In this document: piece by piece, positions 50,203 through 57,748 of the stretch
Layout of the letters: each line of letters starts with the position of its first letter
How positions within the stretch are numbered: the first letter of the stretch is position 1
Source: Methylobacterium sp. J-077
GTDB lineage: Bacteria; Pseudomonadota; Alphaproteobacteria; Rhizobiales; Beijerinckiaceae
NCBI RefSeq assembly: GCF_022829365.1
Contig: NZ_JAKSYJ010000236.1
Location: forward strand, 124,001 to 188,000
DNA: 64,000 nucleotides
Reading direction: 5' to 3'
Program-made: the position numbers and the translations under genes
Notes under the pieces: generated by a model
Told to the model about the DNA's origin: nothing
What the model saw: the letters and a program-made list of their open reading frames with translations, nothing else
The model's database searches: none

Positions 50203-50880
50203 TCATATGGACGGTTTGGTCTGCTTTCGGGACCAATTCGTCCGCGTAGCTTTGAACGAGCGGATCACCACCTTCGCGACGCCGTCAACGGATGCGTCGA
50301 CCTTCAAGATATGGAATATATTTTCAAGAAATAACTCAAACTTGCTTATAGTGGCGATGTCTTCCCTAAAATTTCTGGATGGATTCTCCCCAGTGATCCA
50401 GTAATAATAATTTGCACAATGGCTTGCGATTGCCTCTGCTCTATGTCGTTCGCTACCCTTGCCGGATTTTTGATTTTTCTCCGGTATATCTGCGAGGGAA
50501 ACATTTGACATATTTTTCGCAAAATCTATCGCATTCTGCATAGAAGCTCGAACGTCCCAAACGCTTGTTCCAATTTCGATTGCTTTACCGAACGTTGGGC
50601 TGTGAAAGGCTAGAAGTGACTGCTCGGCTTTTTCCATCGCGCGCTTAAAGCTTTCAATCTCGCTTTTGACGACGGATCGCTTGGCTTTAGTCATGCCGTT
50701 GTGAAATGGCATAGGCCATGGCGAGGACTGAGCTACCTTCGCAGACCAGCGGCGGATGTCTGACTCGCTTCTTGGATTGCTGGGATCAGCAGGAAGGCCA
50801 GTCATCACAGTAAAGATTTGCTCAGCTAAGTCCTCAAGTCGTGCTTTACGATCAGGATCGTGGCCTGGCTCCCAAGTCAT
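50203..50880 (-). CDS. Hypothetical AT-rich protein, 225 aa
   Basis: Helical protein with MTWEPGHDPDRKARLEDLAE, KSEIESFKRAMEKAEQSLLA and ASHCANYYYWITG. Codon use is AT-rich against its neighbours, suggesting recent gain. ATG 50880 overlaps the integrase stop, so it is co-transcribed with it. Function unknown; a cargo role is possible. Confidence 0.68.
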   Translation of the reverse strand: MTWEPGHDPDRKARLEDLAEQIFTVMTGLPADPSNPRSESDIRRWSAKVAQSSPWPMPFHNGMTKAKRSVVKSEIESFKRAMEKAEQSLLAFHSPTFGKAIEIGTSVWDVRASMQNAIDFAKNMSNVSLADIPEKNQKSGKGSERHRAEAIASHCANYYYWITGENPSRNFREDIATISKFELFLENIFHILKVDASVDGVAKVVIRSFKATRTNWSRKQTKPSI

Positions 50881-52070
50881 AGGGCCACTCCGTTCTGATC
50901 GCACCACGAAGCCCAAGCGTCCATCAACTCGCGCCGCTTCTCGAACAAGTCGCCGCGCCGGTAGGCCCGTTCGGTTGCATCGCCGACCATGTGCGCCAGC
51001 GCCATCTCGGCGAGTTCGCGCTGGTATGAGGTGCACTCACCGGCCCAGTCTCGGAACGACGACCTGAAGCCGTGAACGGTCACGCCAGTGTCCCTGATAT
51101 CGGCGAGGGCGTTCCGCAGAGCCTTGTCGGTGAGAGGGCGACGGCTCCGGGCGCCAGAGAAGACGAAGGTATCATCGACGCCCTGCATTCGGTCTAGGAC
51201 CGCTAGCGCCGCCGCCGACAATGGCACACGGTGTTCGATGCCAGCCTTCATCCGCTCGGCCGGCACGGTCCAGATGCCGGACTCCATGTCGATCTCGGAC
51301 CATCGGGCGCCGAGTACTTCACCGGAACGGGCGGCCGTCAGGATCGTGAATTCGAGCGCGCTCGCCGGGATCGAGTGCCGCTTCCTGAGATCGGCCATGA
51401 AGTCGGGCATCTGCTTGAATGGGACCGCCGCATGATGGACGACCCGCTTCACCTTGGACCGCTTCGGCAGCAGGTTGGCGAGGTGGCCCTTCCAACGCGC
51501 AGGGTTCTCGCCGCGCCGGTAGCTATTGGTCGTCGCCCAATCGAGGACGGATTCGATGCGCCCCCTCACCCGGGTCGCCGTCTCGGCCTTCGTGGTCCAG
51601 ATCGGCTCCAGCACCTTCATGATAAGCACGGTGTCGATCGCCTGCACAGGTAGGTCACCCAGCACAGGATAGGCGTGGTTTTCCAGAGATGACGGCCACT
51701 GCGCTGCATGGATGGCATTGCGCCACCCGGCTTTGTGGGCAGCAACGTACTTCTCGGCGCAGGTGCGGAAGGTGACGGATTTGGCAGCCGCGATTGCTGC
51801 CTCCTGACGCTTCTCCTTTCGGACCTCAACTGGGTCGATACCGTCGGCCGTCAGCTTGCGGCACTCGCGGGCGCGCTCTCGCGCCTCGGCCAGGCTGAAC
51901 GTGTGTGCGGAACCGAGCCCCATCTCCCGAGCCCTGCCGGCAATCTTAAAACGGAAGATCCAGCTCTTGCCGCCCTTGCCAGCGACTTGGAGCCAAAGAC
52001 CGTGCCCGTCGCCGTACATCCCCGGTGTCTTCAATCGAGCCACACCGAGGGCTGTGAGCTTACCCTGCAT
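50877..52070 (-). CDS. Tyrosine integrase (P4 type, DUF4102 N-terminus)
   Basis: A 397 aa recombinase. The N-terminal arm-binding domain shows GVARLKTPGMYGDGHGLWLQV and AREMGLGSAHTFSLAEARER. The catalytic domain has Arg248 (TAARSGEVLGARW), His333-x-x-Arg336 (VHGFRSSFRDWAGE), His360 (LAHMVGD) and nucleophile Tyr370 (TERAYRR), so it looks active. ATG 52070 lies 143 bp from the attR core. P4-type integrases usually use tRNA ends, whereas here the site is inside a chemoreceptor gene. Confidence 0.92.
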   Translation of the reverse strand: MQGKLTALGVARLKTPGMYGDGHGLWLQVAGKGGKSWIFRFKIAGRAREMGLGSAHTFSLAEARERARECRKLTADGIDPVEVRKEKRQEAAIAAAKSVTFRTCAEKYVAAHKAGWRNAIHAAQWPSSLENHAYPVLGDLPVQAIDTVLIMKVLEPIWTTKAETATRVRGRIESVLDWATTNSYRRGENPARWKGHLANLLPKRSKVKRVVHHAAVPFKQMPDFMADLRKRHSIPASALEFTILTAARSGEVLGARWSEIDMESGIWTVPAERMKAGIEHRVPLSAAALAVLDRMQGVDDTFVFSGARSRRPLTDKALRNALADIRDTGVTVHGFRSSFRDWAGECTSYQRELAEMALAHMVGDATERAYRRGDLFEKRRELMDAWASWCDQNGVAL

Positions 52071-52212
52071 AGGATCTACACCCGCTCTGTTACCCACACC
52101 GTAAACACGGATTTGCGGGAACGCCAGCGAGCCGCTGGGCACTTCGGGCACAAAAATATTCTTTTCTAGCAGCTGCTTGCGAGACTGCCTGGGACGTCGA
52201 GGGACGGCGTTA
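52071..52212. promoter_or_regulatory. Integrase promoter and attP arm region
   Basis: A 142 bp gap between the integrase start and the attR core, with AT-rich words (CAAAAATATTC) and the palindrome AGCAGCTGCT. It must hold the integrase promoter and the right arm sites. Confidence 0.5.
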
Positions 52213-52232
52213 CCGAGGAGGTCGCCTCCGCG
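52213..52232 (+). repeat. attR core, 20 bp
   Basis: Identical to attL at 19061-19080. The next codons (GCGGAGGAGCTC) continue the receptor frame. Confidence 0.92.
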
Positions 52233-53096
52233 GCGGAGGAGCTCTCCAGCGCCGTCGAGGAGATCAACCGGGCCGCCGCGCAGGTCACGATCGCCCTCGA
52301 CCAGATCACCAAGGGGGCGCAGCAGCAATCGGCCGCGACCCAGCAATCCTCGGCCGCGATCGCGCAGATCGAGCGGCGCGCCCAGGTGACCCAGACGCTG
52401 GCCGGCACCGCCGTGGAGAAGGCGCAGGCGATCTCGGGGCTGCTGATCGAGAACAAGGGCCTGGTCGATGGGATGATCGAGGGCCTCGAGCAATCCGTCG
52501 AGGCCGGCCGCGTCAGCCGCGACCAGATCGCGTCCCTGGAGCAGGTCAGCCGGCGCATCGACAAGATCGTGGACGCCATCACCACGGTCTCGATCCAGAC
52601 CAACATGCTCGCGGTCAACGGCTCGGTGGAGGCGGCGCGCGCCGGCGAGTTCGGCAAGGGCTTCGCCGTGGTCTCGACGGATATCCGCAACCTCGCCCGG
52701 GATTCCGCCGAGAACGCCGAGCGGATCAAGGACACGGTCAAGACCATCCAGGACACGATCGTGTTCGTGCGCGGCGATCTTCAGGAGATCGCCGAGAGCG
52801 CCGCCACCGAGGTCGAGAAGAGCGGCGCGATCTCGCGCAACCTCGACGCGGTGGTCAAGGACATGGCCGAGGTGCTGACGGGCAACCAGGAGGTCCTGAC
52901 CGGCGCCGACGGCATCACCCGCATGGTCCGGGAGGTCCAGACCGCGATCGAGCAGGTCGCCGCCGCGGCCCAGCAGGCGGCGCGGACCTCCGCCGAGGCC
53001 GGCATCGCCGCTGCCGAGCAGGGCAAGGGCGCCGAGCAGCTCGCCGCCGCGATCGAGGAGATCGCCTCGCTCGCCGACGAGCTCCAGGCCGCCTGA
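52213..53096 (+). pseudogene. Methyl-accepting chemotaxis protein, 3' fragment (split by the element)
   Basis: Continues the receptor cut at 19,080: EEVASAAEELSSAVEEINRA, then a second full signalling hairpin (VSIQTNMLAVNGSVEAARAGE, GKGFAVVSTDIRNLAR) and a coiled-coil end LAAAIEEIASLADELQAA. The frame is open back only to 52,170 and has no ATG, GTG or TTG before GTG 52386. Expression would need a new start. It lies 31 bp ahead of the triple CheW gene. Confidence 0.92.
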
Positions 53097-53127
53097 GCCG
53101 AACCGTCCGGAGAGCGAAAGACCGACC

Positions 53128-54723
53128 ATGGCAAACGCAGCAGCTCAGGCGGTGCAGGCGCTGGATTCCGGGTTCGCGCCCGATCTGGCCGCCGCCGCAC
53201 GGCCCGACCCGGAGGACGGACGCAGCGAGGCCCGTCAGTTCGTGATCTTCCACGTCGAAACGGAGATGTTCGCCGTCGCGCTGGCCGACGTGCAGGAGAT
53301 CATCCGGATCCCCGAGGTGGTGCGGGTGCCGTTCAGCCCCGCCTCGCTGCTGGGGCTGGCCAACCTCCGGGGCACGGTCCTGCCGGTCCTGAACCTGCGG
53401 GACGTGTTCGCCTTCCCGCCGGTGCTGAACGACGATTCCACCCGGGTGGTGGTGCTCGACCAGGGCAATCCGATCGGCCTCGTGGTCGACCGGATGGCCA
53501 ACGTCGTGACCGTCGATCCCGACCGGATCGAGCCGACCTCGGCGATCGAGGGCAGCGTCGACACCGCCCTCCTGACCGGGATGATCAAGGGCGATGACGG
53601 CCGGTCGATGGTGATGATCCTCGACGCGGCCCAGCTCGTCAGCCGCGAGTTCAGCCAGTTCTCCACGAAGGCCCGCCGGGCCGCCGGCCAGGTGCAGGCC
53701 GCCGACGCGGCCTCGTCCGCCCGGGCCGAGGTCGAGGCCGACGAGGACCAGCTCGTGAGCTTCGAGGTGGCGGGGCAGGAATACGCCTTCCCGATCGAGC
53801 GGGTGCAGGAGATCGTCCAGCTGCCCGAGCACCTCACCCACGTCCCGAACGCGCCGGCCCACGTGCTCGGGGTGATCACCCTGCGCAACCGCCTGCTGCC
53901 GCTCGTGTCCCTGCGCGAGATGTTCGGCCTCCAGGCCAAGGAATTCACCGAGACCAACAAGGTCGTGGTGGTGTCGCTCGGCGCGGGCGGGACCGTCTCG
54001 GTCGGCGTCGTGATGGACAGCGTCAAGGAGGTGCTGCGGGTCAGCCGCAGCCTGGTCGAGGCGATGCCCGCCCTGCTGTCGCAGGACGGCGGCATGGACG
54101 AGATCCAGGCGATCTGCCGGCTGCAGGAGGGGCGTCGGCTGGTCTCCGTCCTGTCGGTCGAGAAGATGTTCGACACCACCGAGCTGCGCAAGCTGGCCAC
54201 AGCGGGGAACGAGGGCATGCGTACCGACGGACGACAGGACGGGGACGAGCGCCAGGACGCCGCCGACGAGGAGCAGTTCGTGGTGTTCCGCCTGATGGGC
54301 GAGGAATACGGCGTGCCGATCGAGGCGGTGCAGGAGATCGTCCGGGTGCCGGACGAGCTGACCCGGATCCCGAAGGCGCCGTCCTTCGTGGAGGGGGTGA
54401 TCAACCTGCGCGGGGTCGTCCTGCCGGTGGTCGACCAGCGCCGCCGCTTCAACCTCGCCGAGGCGGAGCGCAACGACCGCCAGCGGATCATGGTCTTCAC
54501 CGTCCGCGGCGTCCGGACCGGCTTCATCGTCGATTCGGTGTCGGAGGTGATGCGGATCTCGGCCAAGGCGATCGGTGCGGCGCCCAACCTTTCGGACGCA
54601 CAGCAGCGCCTGATCCGCCGGGTCGCCAACCTGGAGAGCCAGAAGCGCATGGTCCTTCTGCTCGACACGATGCAGCTGCTGGACACGCAGGAAGCCGCCG
54701 CCGTCCAGCTCACGGCCCACTGA
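53128..54723 (+). CDS. Triple-domain CheW-like coupling protein
   Basis: A 531 aa protein with three CheW domains: about 37-180 (FVIFHVETEMFAVALADVQE, LGLANLRGTVLPVLNLR), 205-345 (LVSFEVAGQEYAFPIERVQE, LGVITLRNRLLPLVSL) and 385-520 (FVVFRLMGEEYGVPIEAVQE, VEGVINLRGVVLPVVD). A single polypeptide could bridge several receptor and CheA contacts and order the array. ATG 53128 follows GGAGAG. It stands first behind the broken receptor. Confidence 0.9.
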   Translation: MANAAAQAVQALDSGFAPDLAAAARPDPEDGRSEARQFVIFHVETEMFAVALADVQEIIRIPEVVRVPFSPASLLGLANLRGTVLPVLNLRDVFAFPPVLNDDSTRVVVLDQGNPIGLVVDRMANVVTVDPDRIEPTSAIEGSVDTALLTGMIKGDDGRSMVMILDAAQLVSREFSQFSTKARRAAGQVQAADAASSARAEVEADEDQLVSFEVAGQEYAFPIERVQEIVQLPEHLTHVPNAPAHVLGVITLRNRLLPLVSLREMFGLQAKEFTETNKVVVVSLGAGGTVSVGVVMDSVKEVLRVSRSLVEAMPALLSQDGGMDEIQAICRLQEGRRLVSVLSVEKMFDTTELRKLATAGNEGMRTDGRQDGDERQDAADEEQFVVFRLMGEEYGVPIEAVQEIVRVPDELTRIPKAPSFVEGVINLRGVVLPVVDQRRRFNLAEAERNDRQRIMVFTVRGVRTGFIVDSVSEVMRISAKAIGAAPNLSDAQQRLIRRVANLESQKRMVLLLDTMQLLDTQEAAAVQLTAH

Positions 54724-54774
54724 GCGAGGGTCCACCACCCCTCGTCCCGACATGTCACCCCGGAAAGACCCAGC

Positions 54775-55881
54775 ATGATCCGCGCCCTCGTGGCCGATGA
54801 TTCCGCGTTGATGCGCAGGCACCTCACGCAGCTCCTCGAGGCGGCGGGCGGCTTCACGGTTCAGACGGCCCGCAACGGCGTCGAGGTTCTGGAGGCGCTC
54901 CAGAGCTTCGATCCGCACGTGATCACCCTCGACGTCAACATGCCGGAGATGGACGGGATCACCTGCCTGTCGCGGATCATGGCCGAGGATCCGCGGCCGG
55001 TGGTGATGGTCTCGTCGCTGACCGAGGAAGGCGCCGAGACGACGCTGCAGGCCCTGAGCCTCGGGGCGGTCGACTTCGTCCAGAAGCCCGGCGGCACGAT
55101 CTCCCTGTCGATCGACCGGATCCACCGCGAGCTGCTGACGAAGGTCCGCAGCGCCGCGGTCACCCGGGTCCGCCGCAGCACCGGGCTGCGCGGGCGCTTG
55201 GCCGCCCAGCGCCGGCGCCCGGCGCCGGAGCCGCCGCCCCGGGTCGCCTTCGCGAGCGGGGGGCGCCCCGGGCTGGTGCTGGTCGGCGTGTCCACGGGCG
55301 GCCCCGGGGTGCTGGAGGAGATCCTGCCGCGCCTGCCGGCGGACTTCCCCTGGCCGGTCCTGGTCGCCCAGCACATGCCGAGCAGCTTCACCGGGGTCTT
55401 CGCCCGGCGCCTGAACGACCTCTGCGCCGTCTCGGTGGTGGAGGTCGCCCGGCAGATGCCGATCGAGCCGGGCACGGTCTACATCGCCAAGGGGGATGCC
55501 GACCTCGTCGTCACCCGCCGCGGCACCGGCTATTCCGCGACGCCGCTGCCGCAGAGCGACGCGCATATCTGGCATCCCAGCGTCGCCCGCATGGTCGAGA
55601 GCGCGCTCGCCCTGCTCTCGGCCAACCGGCTGATCGCCGTGCAGCTCACCGGGATGGGCGACGACGGCGCCGAGGCCATGGCCCGGCTGCACGCCGGCGG
55701 CGGCCTGACCATCGCGCAGGACGAGGAGACCAGCATCGTCTTCGGGATGCCGCAGGAACTCATCAAGCGCGGCGGGGCCAGCGTGGTCCTGCCGAGCGAC
55801 ACGATCGCAGAGCAGCTGATCGGGTGGCTCCGTGCCCCCGAAGCCGGGGCTCGAGCCGGGGAACGCCGCCGTGGCTCTTAA
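54775..55881 (+). CDS. cheB: CheB, receptor methylesterase/deamidase response regulator
   Basis: A 368 aa protein. Receiver domain: Asp8-Asp9, phospho-acceptor Asp53 (LDVNMPEMDG) and Lys104 (VQKPGG). Catalytic domain: Ser173 (GVSTGGP), His200 (AQHMPSSF) and Asp296/297 (GMGDDGAEAM). It removes methyl groups from receptors for adaptation. All key residues are present. Confidence 0.94.
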   Translation: MIRALVADDSALMRRHLTQLLEAAGGFTVQTARNGVEVLEALQSFDPHVITLDVNMPEMDGITCLSRIMAEDPRPVVMVSSLTEEGAETTLQALSLGAVDFVQKPGGTISLSIDRIHRELLTKVRSAAVTRVRRSTGLRGRLAAQRRRPAPEPPPRVAFASGGRPGLVLVGVSTGGPGVLEEILPRLPADFPWPVLVAQHMPSSFTGVFARRLNDLCAVSVVEVARQMPIEPGTVYIAKGDADLVVTRRGTGYSATPLPQSDAHIWHPSVARMVESALALLSANRLIAVQLTGMGDDGAEAMARLHAGGGLTIAQDEETSIVFGMPQELIKRGGASVVLPSDTIAEQLIGWLRAPEAGARAGERRRGS

Positions 55882-56488
55882 GAAGCCGAACCACGCGCCG
55901 AAGGGCGCCGAGGACGTGCCGCACGCGGATCTCGCCGCGCTCACCCTCGCCCTCGCCTCCCCGGAGGCGGGCGAGCGGCGCCGGGCCGCGCGGGAACTCG
56001 GCGCTTTCCCGGAGGCCGGGCCGCGCCTGTGCGCGCATCTCGGAAGCGAGCCGGCGGCCAGCGTCCGGGCCGTGATCCTGACGACGCTGATCCGCATCAA
56101 ATCCCCCGCGGTGGTGGAGGGCCTGCTGCCCCTGCTGCGCAGCGAGGACAGCGCCCTGCGCAACGCCGCGATCGAGGTGCTGCAGGAGATGCCCGCCGAG
56201 GTCGAGCCGCATGTCGCCGACCTGCTGGCCGATCCCGACAGCGACGTCCGGATCCTGACGGTCAACATGCTGAGCCTGCTGCCGCACCCGAAGGCGCCGG
56301 ACTGGCTGGCCGAGGTCGTGGCGCGCGATCCCCACGTGAATGTCTGCGCGGCGGCGGTCGACGGCCTCGCCGAGATCGGCAACGAGAGCGCCATCGCGCC
56401 GCTCCAGGCCCTGGCCGCGCGCTTCCCCGAGGTGCCGTTCATCCGCTTCGCGGCCGCCGCGGCGATCCGCCGGATCGGAGGGTCGTGA
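55871..56488 (+). CDS. HEAT-repeat protein within the chemotaxis operon
   Basis: A 205 aa protein of helical HEAT-like repeats (ASVRAVILTTLIRIKSPAVV, EDSALRNAAIEVLQEMPAEV, DSDVRILTVNMLSLLPHP). Such repeats form protein-binding scaffolds. GTG 55871 has GGGGA 8 bp upstream and overlaps the cheB end; GTG 55832 is the alternative. Its stop overlaps the cheR start (TGATG). A role as an array adaptor is inference. Confidence 0.8.
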   Translation: MALKKPNHAPKGAEDVPHADLAALTLALASPEAGERRRAARELGAFPEAGPRLCAHLGSEPAASVRAVILTTLIRIKSPAVVEGLLPLLRSEDSALRNAAIEVLQEMPAEVEPHVADLLADPDSDVRILTVNMLSLLPHPKAPDWLAEVVARDPHVNVCAAAVDGLAEIGNESAIAPLQALAARFPEVPFIRFAAAAAIRRIGGS

Positions 56489-57363
56489 TGCAGCCCAACC
56501 ATGCCTTCGCGCAGACCGCCCCGGCGATCCAGATCACCGAGGACGAGTACGAGAAGTTCTACGAGTATTTCTACCGTCGCACCGGCATCTCGTTCAGCGG
56601 CCGCAAGGAATATTTCGTCGAGAAGCGCCTCCTGGAGCGGATCGCCAAGACCGGCAGCGACAGCTTCAAGGCGTATTTCACCCTGCTGCGCTTCCAGCCC
56701 TCGGGCGAGGAGCTGCAGCATCTCGTCAACCTGATGACGGTCAACGAGACCTACTTCTTCCGCGAGGATTACCAGTTCGACGCCCTGGTGCGCGGCATCC
56801 TGCCCGAGATCACCCGGACGCGCCGGCCCGGCGGCACCTTGCGGATCTGGTCGATGCCGTGCTCGACCGGGGAGGAGCCGTACTCGATCGCGATCCAGAT
56901 CCTCGAATACTGGTCGCGGGCGGACGAGTTCGCGATCGAGATCACCGGGTCGGACATCGATTCCCGGGTGCTGGCCGATGCCCGCAAGGGGATCTACGGC
57001 AACCGTTCTTTGCAGCGGCTGTCGCCGGAACTGCGCAAGAAGTATTTCCGCCGGCTCGGCGACGATCAGTTCGAGATCCACGAGGAGCTGCGCGGCTCCA
57101 TCGAGTTCTCGATCGCCAACCTGTCCGATCCGATCCACATGCATCGCTACCGCGCGATGGACGTGATCTTCTGCCGCAATCTGTTGATCTATTTCGACGA
57201 TACGTCCCGACGCTCCGCGGTCGAAGCGCTCTACGAATGCCTGACCCCCGGTGGGTTCATCTGCCTGGGCCATTCCGAGAGCATGAGCCGCATGTCGTCG
57301 ATGTTCCTGCCGCGCAAGTTCGGCGACACGATCGTCTATCAAAGACCGGTCGAACAGGATTGA
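56488..57363 (+). CDS. cheR: CheR, receptor methyltransferase
   Basis: A 291 aa enzyme. N-terminal helical domain (FYEYFYRRTGISFSGRKEYF), VNLMTVNETYFFREDYQF, SAM-binding WSMPCSTGEEPYSIAI, and the late IFCRNLLIYFDD. It adds methyl groups to receptor glutamates using SAM, opposing CheB. Translationally coupled to the HEAT gene. Confidence 0.94.
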   Translation: MQPNHAFAQTAPAIQITEDEYEKFYEYFYRRTGISFSGRKEYFVEKRLLERIAKTGSDSFKAYFTLLRFQPSGEELQHLVNLMTVNETYFFREDYQFDALVRGILPEITRTRRPGGTLRIWSMPCSTGEEPYSIAIQILEYWSRADEFAIEITGSDIDSRVLADARKGIYGNRSLQRLSPELRKKYFRRLGDDQFEIHEELRGSIEFSIANLSDPIHMHRYRAMDVIFCRNLLIYFDDTSRRSAVEALYECLTPGGFICLGHSESMSRMSSMFLPRKFGDTIVYQRPVEQD

Positions 57364-57370
57364 GACGGGC

Positions 57371-57748
57371 ATGTCCGGAAAGCGAATCCTTGTCGTCGAG
57401 GACGGCATCACGATGCGGATGTTCTATCAGGACGTGCTCGGCCGGGCCGGGTTCGTCGTCGAGGAAGCCGCCAACGGGGTCGAGGGCCTGGAGAAGGCCC
57501 TGCTCGGCGGCTTCGACCTGATGATCGTCGACATCAACATGCCCAAGATGGACGGCTACGAGCTGGTGTCCCGCATCCGCCGCGAGCCGTCGCTCCAGGC
57601 GACCCCCGTGGTCACGATCAGCACCGAGGCGCAGGACGCGGACGCGACCCGGGCCTACGAGGCGGGCGCCAATTTCTACATCGTCAAACCGGCCGATCCC
57701 GTGCTCCTGGTCGAGACGGCGCGCCTGCTGACGGGTGCACAGGCATGA
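57371..57748 (+). CDS. cheY: CheY-like response regulator
   Basis: A 125 aa single receiver: VVEDGITMRMFYQDVL, phospho-acceptor in MIVDINMPKMDG, switch Thr in VVTISTEA, and Lys in IVKPADP. It relays CheA phosphate to motor or another output. The stop overlaps the cheA start (ATGA). Confidence 0.92.
   Translation: MSGKRILVVEDGITMRMFYQDVLGRAGFVVEEAANGVEGLEKALLGGFDLMIVDINMPKMDGYELVSRIRREPSLQATPVVTISTEAQDADATRAYEAGANFYIVKPADPVLLVETARLLTGAQA

Larger units (their letters stand above)
19061..52232. mobile_element. 33 kb integrated element (decayed prophage or satellite) inside a chemoreceptor gene
   Basis: Bounded by exact 20 bp direct repeats, with a tyrosine integrase (50877-52070) next to the right one. 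Contents: left cargo (19.8-37.7 kb), phage tail module, terminase genes, replication module, AlpA-like protein, integrase. Portal, capsid and connector genes were not found, and a probable deletion scar lies near 41.75-41.97 kb. Base composition is more mixed than the host, with AT-rich genes at 21.5-23.1, 35.8-37.7 and 50.2-50.9 kb. Removing it restores the receptor frame without loss. Confidence 0.93.

Noticed and set aside
50877..53129. A single 750-codon open frame on the minus strand running from the integrase across attR and the receptor fragment
   Set aside because: The part beyond 52,070 is antisense to the receptor coiled coil. Its Leu/Gly/Asp-rich composition is the usual mirror of Ala/Glu-rich GC-rich coding sequence. 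The integrase family starts at ATG 52070.
52915..57411. A 1498-codon open frame antisense to the che genes
   Set aside because: It mirrors the cheW to cheR coding strand. Stops are rare on the antisense strand in very GC-rich DNA, and the product is low complexity without any domain.
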